NCBI GenBank assembly: GCA_025618425.1
Contig: CM046836.1
Span: forward strand, 12,011,176-12,075,175
From: Heliocidaris tuberculata
Taxonomy: Eukaryota; Echinodermata; Echinoidea; Camarodonta; Echinometridae
Direction: 5' to 3'
Length of the DNA: 64,000 nt
The translations under genes and the position numbers were made by a program. This document shows positions 36,719 to 49,400 of the stretch, in pieces. Each line of letters starts with the position of its first letter. Positions within the stretch are counted from its first letter, which is position 1. The notes beneath the pieces are model-generated. The model ran no database searches, was not told the DNA's origin, and worked only from the letters and a program-made list of their open reading frames with translations.

Positions 36719-37440
36719 AAAAAAATGTCGCATTGTAGCTGCCCGCGAGAAAAAATTATGTTTTGTACTTTGAAGCTTTGCATCTAAGAGCACCTTTGAT
36801 GAAACAGGCAAATCTAAGCTTAATATCCACCATTTTTCTTATCTTACGACAATATTCAACTTTGAGACACAATTACTAAATCTTAACAATTTTTTCCCCT
36901 TCTTCCTATGTACCTGGTTACACTTTCTTTATTTGAAAGTTATTGTATATTATGGGAAGTGTATAGCGACCGAACAAGAAGATTTTTATTTATTTTTTTA
37001 ATTTTTGAATAGTAAAACTTTGTTCCAGAGCACTTAAGAGCCTATAGTGTGCTGTAGCCCTGATTTATTATTTACTTGATATTTTCTCCTTTTGTTTGGA
37101 AAAATTTGGAGGGACATGTGTCCCAGCTCCCCTGGAATTGCCACTTCTGCTTTATTTCACTATCTTAATCCTTCCATTTTTAAAGAAATGTCATGATATT
37201 GTAAAGGCCTAAAGTAAAGTGTCCTTGGCCTGGGAATGAGAGTAAAGTTCCTCTTCTTATTTCCAGAAAATTGTAATAAAATAAAATAATATTTCTTGCA
37301 TGCAAAAATGGAGGGGGTAGTACTAAGAAAATTTGTCCATTTAGTTGTTATAAGAGACTCTTTTTTTGGGGGGGGGAGGGTTGTGGACATTTGGGGGGGG
37401 GGGCTGCAGCGCCCACAAGCCCCCCCCCCCCCAAAAAAAA
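36719..37440. other. No gene seen
   Basis: AT-rich, then poly-G/C near 37368-37432. Confidence 0.35.
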
Positions 37441-39060
37441 GACAAAAAGTTTCGGCATGTGACATATATGAGAGTAAAGAACAACTATTCAGCTTTATCT
37501 CAAATAGGTCGTGATTTAGTTAAAATGTCTTACGATAGTTTTAAAAGGCTTCAAAGTTCAAAACGCATTTCGTCCATTTCCGTGCGTAGTAAACTATGCG
37601 GATAAGACCTCCGGTTTGCTGTTTTGAGCCCCAACTTCACTTTAAAACAATAAGACCCAGACAAAAAGTTTCGGCATGTGACATATATGAGAGTAAAGAG
37701 CAACTATTCAGCTTTACTCTCATATAGGTCATTATTTAGTTAAAATGTCATACGATAGTTTAAAAGGCGTCAAAATTTAAAAAGAATTCTGTATATACAT
37801 TTCCGCTATATTATGCAGATATGACCTCCGGTATGCCATTTTGAGCCTTGAATTCAATTTAAAACAGTAAGACCTAACAAAAAGTTTCGGCATGTGACAT
37901 ATATGAGAGTAAAGAACACCTATTCAGCTTTAATCTCAAATAGGTCATTATTTAGTTAAAATGTCTTACGATAGTTTTAAAAGGCCTCAAAGTTCAAAAC
38001 GCATTTCGTCCATTTCCGTGCGTAGTATGCGGATAAGACCTCCGGTTTGCTGTTTTGAGCCCCAACTTCACTTTAAAACAATAAAACCCAGACAAAAAGT
38101 TTCGGCATGTGACATATATGAGAGTAAAGAGCAACTATTCAGCTTTAATCTCATATAGGTCATAATTCAGTTAAAATGTCATACGATAGTTTTAAAAGCC
38201 TTGAAAGTTCAAAACGCATTTCGTCCATTTCCGTGCATGTGTAGTATGCGGATAAGACCCCAGGTTTGACGTTTTGATCCATGATTTCACTTTAAAACAG
38301 TAAGACCCAGACCAAAGTTTCGGCATGTGAAATATATGAGAGTAAAGACCAACTCTTCAGCTTTAATCTCATGTAGACCATTATTTAGTTAAAATGTCTT
38401 ACGATAGTTTTAAAAGTATTCAAAGATAAAAACGCATTTCGTCCATTTCCGTGTGTAGTATGCGGATAAGACCTCCGGTATGCCGTTTTGAGCCCTGATT
38501 TCAATTTAAAACAGTAAGACCCAGACAAAAAGTTTCGGCACGTGATCTATATGAGAGTAAAGAGCAACTATTCAGCTTTAATCTCATGTAGGTCATGATT
38601 TAGTTAAAATGTCATACGATACTTTAAAAAGTATTCAAAGATTCGTCCATTTCCGAGTGTAGTATGCGGATAAGACCTCCGGTTCGCTGTTTTGAGCCCT
38701 GATTTCACTTTAACACAGTAAAACCTAGACAAAAAGTTTCGGCATGAACCATATATCAGAGTAAAGAGCAACTATTCAGCTTTAATCTCATATAGGTCAT
38801 TATTTAGTTAAAATGTCATACGGTAGTTTTAAAAGGCTTCAAATTTAAAAACGACATTTGTATTTTTTTTGCGTATATTGTGCAGATAAGACCTCCGGTA
38901 TGCCGTTTTGAGCTCTGATTTCAATTTAAAACAGTAAGACCCAGACAAAATGTTTCGGCATGTGACATATATGAGAGTATAGAGCAACTATTCAGCTTTA
39001 ATCTCATATAGGTCATGATTTAGTTGAAATGTCATAAAATAGTTTAAAAGCTTTCCAATC
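37441..39060 (-). repeat. Diverged satellite array, inverted relative to 31269-34195
   Basis: About seven to eight units that are the reverse complement of the ~215-bp satellite (ACAAAAAGTTTCGGCATGTG, GAGTAAAGAGCAACTATTCA, GCGGATAAGACCTCCGG). Units differ from each other by many substitutions and small deletions, unlike the left array. Confidence 0.9.
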
Positions 39061-39532
39061 TAGTCCTCCATTCCCATTGACGTTATCGCCAATGGAGATC
39101 CGGAAAATTTTCTTTTTCCTTTTTGATTGGAGATTTTGACGACACCATAATCCTCTTATTGGTTGCTGGCTTGGTCGCCAGTACAGTTTCAAGCGGATTG
39201 CACGTTCCTGCGTTAAAGAGAGAGAATGAGAGGTCGACTTGGAAAGTTTGTTGCTGAAGCTATTTTACGAATATAGTCAGGACCAGACCGCTGTAGTTAT
39301 TCAAAACTAAGCCACCCTACGGTAGGTCCAAAACACAATTTAAGAATTCACCTCAAAGTATTAAATTTGAAAGCTCATTCTGTCATTTTCTTTCGACTAG
39401 TCCCACACGTAAAAATACCTGTACCGTAAAGTGTAAGTTGTGTGATGAGGGATGAATGAATGAATGAATGAACAGAATGAATGAATGAAATTATTTCATA
39501 ATACTGCAGAAATCTGCTATTACAATTGGAAC
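39061..39532. other. No gene seen; (GAAT)n microsatellite
   Basis: GAATGAATGAAT run at 39452-39490 beside the TIR element. Confidence 0.4.
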
Positions 39533-41044
39533 AACTGCAGAATACCCTGCACCAAACGAGCGTGTCAGGATGAGCCAACGGCAACGACACAACGACCAAC
39601 GACCTATAGAAATTCAGTTCAAGTTGAACAGCCAATGGCCAACGGCCTGATATTCACGAATGAAAGCCAACGACCAACAACCAATGTTTCACCAACTACC
39701 AAATAAATATAGGTCTAGACCCTATTCAAAATAAGTGCCAACGACCAACGATCCAACGCTCTAATATAAACCTACAAATATCAAAATAAGTGCCAACAAC
39801 CAACGATCCAACGACCTAATATACATAAGTGCCAACGAATTTCAAAACGTGTGCCAACGACCAACGTTCCAACAACCTAGACTAAGTGCATATAGACTAG
39901 TGCTGGTATCGGCATGGAAAATCTATGTCGCCATGTGGCAATAAAATTAACGCCGATGTCGACATGTGTCGACATCTGGACATGAGTCAAACAAGTCTAA
40001 ACTCGGGTCGCTCCCTTAGTGACCGTACACTATTAAACCAGAGTTACCCGACACAAATTCACAAGAGCTTTACATGGAATACATGCACTATGTCCTCACG
40101 GGCTCACACTCGCAGTCATACTCACTTACAGTTCTCAAAGATGCACACTGTCAACTATTTGCCCCAAAATTTGTTTTGTATGATCCAATTTATCAAGCAT
40201 TAATGAAAGTCATGCGGTGCGAGTCAGCTAGTGTCGCATATCTAGGCATGTACATGTATGTAATGTATACCGGTCGTCGCAGCTAGATACGCAGCGATCG
40301 TGTTGCGCGCTGCTAATGCGTATGTGAAACAAATCACATACGCGCGGACGACGCCTCGGCGAGTTACATGTAAAAAGACCCATTTTATGTCGCCATCGGA
40401 GCATGCGTGTCGACATGTCGGCAAAGTCCAAAACCAGTACTTTTGTAGCCATAGTGGCGACATCAGGCGTGTCGATACCAGCACTAATATAGACTACACC
40501 AAAATTTCAAAATACTATACAGTTAAATGTCAAAAAGAGTGCCAACGACCAACGATCCAACAACCTAATATATTGTACATAGACCCTACAGTTAAATGTC
40601 AAAATAGATCTAAGTGCCAACGAGCAACGATCCAACGATCTAATATAAACCTACAAAGACCAATAAAAAATAAGTGCCAACGACCAACGATCCAACGACC
40701 TAATACACATAGGCTACAGTTAAATTTCAAAATGAGTGCCAACGACCAACGATCAAACGACTTAGTTAAATTTCAAAATGAGTGCCAACGACCAACGATT
40801 CAACGACGTAATATTTAGAGTTAAATTTCAGGAAATATTATTTTTTCTTTTAAGGTGTTAGAACGAAGCATCATAATATATGCACACCTGAGTCGAGTGC
40901 CAACGAACCAACGACCTATCTCTCTCTCTCTCTCTTTCGCTCTCTCTCAAAAGACGCCCTCTACAGCCGTTGCGTTGTAATATCAATCGTTGGTCGTTGG
41001 CTCACCAACGATCAAGGCAATTTTGGACAGGGTATTCTGCAGTT
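39533..41044. mobile_element. TIR element with internal CCAACGACCAACGATCCAACG repeats
   Basis: Perfect 17-bp terminal repeats AACTGCAGAATACCCTG and its complement. The body is subterminal tandem copies of GCCAACGACCAACGATCC in one orientation, with the complement near the right end. Another TIR end is at about 43011. Flanks hold TACAATTGGA (left, ending 2 bp before) and TACAATTGAA (right, starting 6 bp after), so the exact target duplication is unclear. Confidence 0.75.
39898..40486. mobile_element. hAT-like MITE nested in the 39533-41044 element
   Basis: Perfect 14-bp terminal repeats TAGTGCTGGTATCG / CGATACCAGCACTA, flanked by an exact 8-bp duplication ATATAGAC (39890-39897 and 40487-40494). 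Eight-base duplications are the hAT habit. No transposase; contains several ATGTCGACATGTGTCGACAT-type palindromes. Confidence 0.9.
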
Positions 41045-42600
41045 AAGCCTTACAATTGAAAGTATACATCGTTCAAATATCGAATACAGATTATCAGATA
41101 TCATAATAATAGGATGTCTGGAGAAAAAAATTATTTCACTTAGTTCAAAATGATATTAAATTTTCTTTCTGGATTTAAAAAATAATAACTATCAAACTGA
41201 CAGAAATATGATATTTCATGAAAAATTCCAGTTAATTACTGCAAAATAAGAGAATGAAATCGGACCATTTTTCAGCTTTTTCCTGCCATAGGCTATGTAG
41301 CACTCATGGGGCCCTTGCCTATGTGGGACTGTGTCCAACATTCACTGTTGCAGCAGTCAAAAACAGACAACAAAATTGCTCTAAGCAAGATTTAATTTTC
41401 TGAAATTTGCTAGATTACCTGATTCATGGACTCTTCCACTCTTACTGTGCCACAAATTAGGGATTCAGAATTGAAAGTGAAATTTTAAATAATTATTTTC
41501 CTCTCCTGTATGAATGATCTAGCCTGGAAAAGGGCCTGCTGATACACACAATAGCTATTGAGGCCTATTCACCCATAAAAGAGCTAGTCTGAGTACAAGG
41601 TTATCTTCAGATAAGCTTGTACATGTATAAGTGGCTATGTAGTTAAGAAATGGGACACACACAAATGCAAATTTTGAGCTTCAGAGAGCTGTTGCAACTT
41701 TATGCTTAAAGTCAAAAACTTGTCCTTTACATGACCAGATAGGAAATTTTACAATCTTTGTGATGGTATGAATTTTTTCAAGGTTTGAATATCAGATCAC
41801 AGTGCAAAATTGCGAAAAAGTGACAAAATTTGTGTAAAACAGAAATTTCAGTTTCCCATAGGAAACGCATGGGGAAATGACAATCTGAATACACACAAAT
41901 ATAAGGATTTGCAATTTATCTCTTATTTAAATTTTCTAGTGAGCCTAGAAACTTGTCCTTAGTGTCAAAAGAATGACCAGTATTTTCTCTTTCCATACAT
42001 TCCAAATATGAGATAAAAATTAATTCAGATCACATTTTAATAACAGGATGAATTTGCCCCCAAAATTGTGCCATTTTCCCCCCTGAATCAGCACGTTTTA
42101 AGCTGACACTTTTCATTGTGACTTCAGACACCCTAATAATAACAATTTCAATGTAATCAAAAGCAAAAAACTATTAGTTTGACCACTAAGAACGATCAAT
42201 GCCAATTAATAGTATTTCTATCGCATGTAGTAAATGTATTGGGGAAAAATAGGATAAATTTTTAAAATACTTCCTTTCAAATTTGGCTCTTGTAAAAAAT
42301 CTCAGTCTTACCTTAAAATGGCTGTAATGAAGAACTTCTGATATTTCCTGCAGAATTCATTTAGTCAAAATCATGTCAAAAACTCAAGAAATCCCTGCTG
42401 ATTTTTTCGCCATCACATGTTTTTTTCGCCATCGCATGTTTTTTTCTAATCGCTGATGTTAGACTAAACTCGACCAGCCAATATTTAGCCACAAAGAAAC
42501 TCGGTATCGTGCGCGCACATCGACCTCTACAATCGCGCACATGGAAAATCAAGACATTTACGTGTGTGCGATAGGGACCAAATTTTGACAACTGAATTAG
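41045..42600. other. No gene seen
   Basis: Unique-looking AT-rich DNA upstream of SLC25A38. No supported exon on either strand. Confidence 0.35.
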
Positions 42601-43407
42601 ATTCAGTGCTCGCGGCGACCAAGAAATGTACACAATGACTCCGGTACACCATTTCGCGAGAACTGACAGTAAATTACAGATTTCATTTTTGGAATTATCT
42701 TTCCCAATATCGGTGAGTTGAATTTATTGTATTTCATGGACATGTTGGTGTCGTTATTTGTAAATCAGTTGCCGATTTTGAGTGAATGTTGGTGACTTTT
42801 GTGCAGTGGTGTTTGAAAGTGTTGAGGTGTATAGAAAAGGTGTGTGACTGTGACCTGTGTGTCTAATAAAAGTTTGTACAGACAGTAGGTCATATTAACA
42901 AATAATGTGGAATAACCGTTCTAGAAAGATTGTTAGCCAACAAAAGCCCTAACCTAACCCTAACCCTGATCCTATGCCTTGGACTTCCATGTGCATAAAT
43001 TGGTGGGGTATTCTGTAGTTACATGTAAGCCACAAATCTTGATATTCGATCTGATTAATGTGAATTTTACCCCAAAGTAAATCGGACCACTACTAGATAC
43101 AACATTAAATCTAGTCTTGCTGGTGTGAAATCAGTAACACGGAATCAGTGTGCAAGATATTGTTCTACAAACTTTTTTTATTAAAGAAGTACGGTAATGG
43201 GGAAAAAAGAACATTCATCCAAAACGGGGCACTTTGTGTGGAGAAAATAAGATTATGAAGCTCGAAAATGCTGTTTTTAGACCATTTGGTCTAATAGTGT
43301 AAGTTTCTTCTTTATGCTTTCTTTTCCTTCAATCTAGGTTACCATACTTTTAGTCTATATGCGAGCATATATCTAGATAGAGGAAGAGGCAACAACTGCA
43401 AGGTCAA
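42601..43407 (+). promoter_or_regulatory. SLC25A38 upstream region and probable 5' UTR
   Basis: A GTGAGT donor at 42713 and an acceptor-like CAATCTAG ending at 43337 suggest a non-coding first exon ending at 42712 spliced to the coding exon. CG dinucleotides are more frequent near 42500-42560. No TATA box was identified. Confidence 0.35.
42947..42967 (+). repeat. Short interstitial telomere-type repeat
   Basis: CCCTAACCTAACCCTAACCCT, about 3.5 units of CCCTAA, in the presumed first intron. Confidence 0.7.
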
Positions 43408-43479
43408 ATGTCCGACAGGGTGTCGGGTCATGGCCCAGAGGATAATACATCAGTGTCCTTTTCAACTAAGCTGCTAAAT
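43408..43479 (+). CDS. SLC25A38: SLC25A38 exon 1
   Basis: ATG at 43408; 24 codons starting [15 protein letters not shown], donor GTAAGT, phase 0. N-terminus is not conserved in this family, so the start rests on position, context and splice site. Confidence 0.7.
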
Positions 43480-46400
43480 GTAAGTCTTGGACTCTGTATA
43501 TCAGCCAAGGTTCTGTTAAAGGGACTACCGTAATCACAAATAATGTTTTTCTATGTATGTTTGTGGTTTCATTATGGAATAAAGCATCAGTTTAAAATAT
43601 CATAAGTTATCATACCAGTATACCATATATCATATATTGTGTATATCATAATTATACTGTATACCTGTATCATATATGATATATCATATATTATACATGT
43701 ATATCATACATCACACATTTTACATTATACATCATATATCGCATCATATATCATATACATATATCATGTATCATATATCATATATCATATGTCATATATC
43801 ATATAACATATATATATCATCAGGGAAATAGGTATTGCAAGTTGCAAATTGCAATCTGAATAAAGATAAGAGGATGGAAGTTAACACTGAATTAACTTCT
43901 GTGTGGGACATGATATGAAATCATTTTAACCCTTAATGTCTCATATAGTTTTAGAGAGGGTGGTTTATCTCTTCTAGAGATGTACATTTTTTTCTTCTTG
44001 GGGTGATGGGTCCCCTTTAATTTGAAAGGTCAGAGATATTGGCTTGACCATGAGAGGTGTTTTGGTCTAGAGGATATGACACTGGACTTTGGACCTTGAT
44101 TCTGTTTAAAAGGCAATAATGTTCTAATTTGGCAAACAACTGATCTACATTGTCAGTCTGGTCTTGGTCGATAATGAGGAATAGTTACTTTGATGGGATA
44201 TTGCAATATGTGCCCTCACTGCATGAAACCCAGGGAGTGGAGATGGTGCAGACTATTTGTGAGGGCATAAACACAGTCACCGAGGTAATGATATTATAGG
44301 AATAGAGGATTGATGTTTATTTCGATGATTATGTTTGTGGCATGCAGATGGATAAAGCAAAGCAGTACAAGAGACAAATTTCTCTTTCAATGAAAGTCAT
44401 TTGGCTGGAGATTTGCCAAAATTTGTTTCGAGCACTTCAGAATACTCTATGCACTGTTAAGCATCGAGTAGTACCTTTTAAACAAGACAAGATTAATTTC
44501 TTTGAAACATAAGATTGATTTATTTTAAGCATTTTTTAATAGATTTAAAGTTTAAACATTTTCATTTACACTTGACTGCTCTTTTTTCCTATTACAGAGT
44601 CCATCAGTGAAATCTTTTTTTGGTGGGGTCATAAGCAGTACCAGTTCCTGTATCCTTCTGCAGCCGTTAGACCTGGTCAAGACACGCATCCAGTCCTCCC
44701 GCTCTGTGGAACACCATCCAGACCTAACCACATCCCGTTCCAAGGGACTGCTTGCCACCACGGTTGATGTGGTGAAGAATGAGAGGTTCTTTGGTCTGTG
44801 GCAGGGATTAACACCTGTAAGATTTCCTTTTTTTAACAAAAGAGGTACAGAACATTCCATAAGTCTAAATTAATCAGCTTTGCATCCTCAAATTAAGATT
44901 AGCACCATTAATTTCATCTTTAACTTTTGTAAAGACAGTTCAAAATGTATGTTAATTGAATCCATATGAATGAGACCTTTTATGATTTAGTGTACAATAA
45001 TTGAGAATACATTTGGGTTGACTCTTAAATTTGTTCATATTTTGACTTTGTCCAGATTATTCTAGCTATTTGAACATCACAGGTTAATGCAATCTTTGCT
45101 CTTGTAGTTTGTTTATTTTCATGTAATATATCTGGCAGTAAACATTCTTAATAGTGATCATCAATTTGTTATAACTTGACATCACATTAAAGGGAAGGTT
45201 GTGTTCTGGGTAAGGTGAAAAATAATTTGTGAGCTTTCTCATTCCTTTTATGACAGTTTGGAAGAACATCATAGTAGAAATGTCCCCCTGAAAAGGATGG
45301 CTCCTCAAATGCCCTCATATTCGAAATATGACAAGAAATAGCTGATGTGATCGGGCCGAACATGCATGCCACATGTTTGCAGTCCCATATATACCCATTT
45401 CTGTGTGCAGTCAATTTACTTTTCAGTGAGAGTGGGTCAACTTCTTATCATTTAGATAATTCCAAAACCTCCCAATATACACCAATTCTTATGTAGACAT
45501 GATCAACCTTTTCCCACTTGCTTTAAGTTTCTTTCACAATGTAATCTCATGACCAGGGCCCTGTTTCATAAAACTTGTTATCAATAACAAGTCATGATAG
45601 TTGTTATAAGCTACTGAAATACTTTCATCTGATTGGCTGAGAGCAAAGTTGTCATAGAAATGTGGCAGTTGGATAACAAGTTTTATGAAACAGGACCCAG
45701 AATTCAACTTTATCTTTAACCACTTAATGCCACTTCTGGCTTGAGTACAAATTGGAACTTTGTCCTAGTTTGCAAAGAGAGGGAAAATTACAAGGGAAAT
45801 TTTAAAGTTATTAAAGGGAAAGTTCACCCTAAAGATTACTAGAGTTTAAAAAATGCAGAAAAAATAAAGAAAAATATTGGCGAAGGTTTGATGAAAATCG
45901 GTCAAATAATAAAAGAGTTATGACTATTTAAAGTTGGGTAATTCCATGAAAATGTCCACTTTTGGTGAAAAAACAAAGTTTATTTTGCACATTTCCCTTC
46001 TATGTCACTTGAATATGCATGATTTGAACTTTATGGAACAATATTCAGTTTTTTAATTTTTTGAATATTTTGACCCAAAATGGCCATTTTTAGCCCAAAA
46101 AATGAAATTACACATTTTTATGGCAAAATATGGTTAATTACATATTGAGTCATTTTTAGAAATTTCATCTGTTATTATAATAAAGAAAACCAAATCTAGT
46201 TAGGACTAAGGGGAATTTTATGTCTATATACAAAAAATTTAAAAATATTAATATTCCTCTTATTTAATGGAGGTCAAAGGTCAAATGGATTTTTGTCCCG
46301 TCTGTCACGTTTTTTAAGGTACTTTTTGCATTTACGATAAATTAGACCATTGTTTTTTAATAAAGTTTTGCAGTCTTGCTCTTTGGTAGGGGGGAAATTC

Positions 46401-49400
46401 ATTTCTACTGCTAACTTGGTGGAATTTTAGTTTTATGAAGATAATTATGATTCATAAAGTAATGTCCCGTCTGTCACGTTTGGCATCTACAGCAAAAATA
46501 TGTATGGATGGGACTACATGAAAATTTTCTGATGGATAGAAATTAAAATCCTTTTGCTATTATGTTTCATAATATTAAAGATGACCCTTTAACCCCTTTA
46601 GAACATGAGAATAAGGTACTTAATGCTGGAAATTTGATTGTCTTTAAAAATTCTATTTTGTGTACAATCTCAATGTGTCCCGTCTGTCACGTTTTTATTG
46701 TCCCGTCTGTCACGCTCTCTTTTTGGCATTTTCCTCCAAAAGTAAGATGAAATTTCAAATGTATACTAGCAGATTTCAAAAAGGTACCAACAAGTGATAA
46801 CATGAATACACATATTTTGTTTCAAGATTTTCCAGTGAGGAGAGCTTAGTCGAAAAGTATCGAAGCAGAAATGGCTTGGTAAATTCATGTCCCGTCTGTC
46901 ACGCTGAACTTGAAGCCCCACCCACAATTTGTGGGCGGGGCTTGGAAAAAAATTTTCCCCCCATTTTGTTGACCAAACCCTACAGATCACATCTCTACAT
47001 CAAATTAAGCATCACTTTTAAATGAAATATGAAATATCAAGTAAAAACATAAAAATGTGAGGGTTGGATGTCCCGTCTGTCACGCTGGAATTACCCAGTT
47101 TTGGATTCGTGACGTCACATGCGAGCAGCTGCCCATTGGTCATGTAATAAATATTCCATATATTCACATTTTTTTTTACGTTCCACGATAAATTAATATT
47201 GTTTCTTTTCAGAATCTAGTATTGAATAATATTTCTGACAATATATCAAATGCACAGACGAAAATATTCTAAATTTTCTGAGAAAACTGTATTTTATGGA
47301 ATATTTATCACATTACATAATGGAGGAGCTGCTCGCATGTGACGTCACAAAATCAAAACTTCAAAAGTCCATAACTCCGTTATTCTTTAACGGATTTTGT
47401 CCAAACTTTCGCCAATATTTTTCTTTATTTTTTCTGCATTTTTTAAACTCAAGTAATCTTCGGGGTGAACTTTCCCTTTAATGTAGCACATTTGTAGCAA
47501 TGTTTGCAATATCATAACTTTTTTTTTCAACAGTCACTGTTGAGAACTGTGCCTGGTGTGGGACTCTATTTCTTATCATTACACATCATACAGACAAATC
47601 TTGGGTAAGCTCAATTTTAGATTTACAGTATTCATTTTGTTTGGGTTTTTTTCTCATTATTTCTGTATCTATATATTTCTCTGTATGGATGTCTGTGTTT
47701 CTACAGGTATCTCCTTTCTATTTCCTCAGTTTAATTAAACCCCAATTGAATTTTTTATAAAAAATTGTGTTGTAGCAACTAACTTCTTTTCACATGTGTT
47801 TCATTCCAAGATGGACTGAATTGAATGCGTCACAAGGCTTGCTTGTTGGTGCACTTGCCAGGTGCATTGTGGGTACCGTCCTGCTACCTGTGACAGTAGT
47901 AAAGACAAGATTTGAGGTAAGCAAACTGCCACCTGTAAATTGGTTATGAAAGAGTTATCATTGCTGTAAAAAAACTAATGTTAATCTGTACCCTTCTCCC
48001 AGTATTAGACAAACACAAAGAGCAAAAGATTGGTGTTGAAGAACCAGTGTGATTTAATTTTATTCTACCATTTACTGGCAGACTTCTCTTGTATTTAAAG
48101 GGAAAGTTGACTTCTGGGAAAGGTGAAAAAAACAATTTGTGAGCTATCTCATTCTTTTATCACAGTTTGGAAGAACATTATAGTAGAAATGTCCCCTGAA
48201 AAGGATTTCTCTTCAAATGCCCTTATATTCGAAATATGACGAAAACTAGCTGAAGTGTTTGGGCCGAACATTCATGCCACATCTGTGTGCAGTCCCATAT
48301 AGCCATTTCTGTGTGCCATGCATGTGCTTTTGAGCGAGTTTGGATGTAATCGCATGACCAGAACTCAACTTTATGTTATAGCATGGAAATATACCCCTTC
48401 ATTGTCGGGATGCTCCGTGCAATGATGAATTATAAGTATTTCCCCTCAATATTCGCATCATGAGCTTGAGCTTCAAACAAATACAAAACCGAATGTGACA
48501 CAAAGTTTATAATATATTGTATAATATATTGTATTATATATCCTTTCATTTATTATCAATTCATATATTTATGATACTACATGTATATTTATGGTCCCCC
48601 TTAATTTCATGAAAGGGGAAGTACTCTAAGAGGTTTCAAAATTGTTTTAGTGAAGTGTTGCTTAATGATGTTTGCTGAAGTGTCGTATCAGAAATATGAC
48701 ATACCCTAAACTCGCTAAAGGGACGGATCCTAGTGGAAAAGTGTTTGCGACCTACTTTTGTATATTAAAGAGAAGGTTTAGTTCTGGGAAAGGTGAAAAT
48801 AATTTGTAAGCTTTCTCGTTCACTTTATGTCAGTTTCGAAGAATATCATAGTAGAAATGTCCCCTGAAAAGGATTGCTCTTCAAATGCCCTCGCATTCGA
48901 AATGTGACAAAAAAGAGCTGAAATGTTCGGGCCGAACATTCATGCCACGTGTGTGTGCAGTCCTGTGTACCCACTTCTGTGTGCAGTGTATGTGCTTTTT
49001 AGTGACACTGACTCAATGTCTTATCATTTAGATGATTCCAAAACCTAACAGTATACACCAATTCTTATATAGACATGATCGATGTTTCCCAATTGCTTTG
49101 AGAGAGTTTCTTTCACAGTGCAATTTCTTGACCAGAACTAAACTTTACCTTTAACCCTTTTGAGACAATTTACCACATTTTGTGGTTTGGCTTAATAACT
49201 TTTGATTAAGAGCTCTAAAAATTATACTAGATGCATGAGTAGAAAGAGCAAAAATTTCTACACACACTTTGTCCATTTTTGTTTCATGACCATATTGTGT
49301 TTGATGACAGGAATTTTAAGAAGGAGATTAAGCTTTAAAATCCTTAAATTGGCAACACATTGAGAGATTCAAAATCATTTTTCTATTGAAATTGGCCATT

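Noticed and set aside
37296..38158. Frames containing a recurrent SYDSFKR/SSKRISSISVRS phrase
   Set aside because: Recurrence follows the diverged ~215-bp satellite units; stops and frameshifts vary between units, so no coding constraint.
40300..40818. 172-codon frame, the longest in the window
   Set aside because: It runs across the boundary of the nested hAT-like element into the CCAACGACCAACG repeats; composition follows the repeats (QRPTIQ) and no domain is visible.
42947..42967. True telomere or chromosome end
   Set aside because: Only about 3.5 units within a gene's upstream region; an interstitial relic or chance.
44552..44860. 102-residue minus-strand frame
   Set aside because: Antisense shadow of SLC25A38 exon 2.
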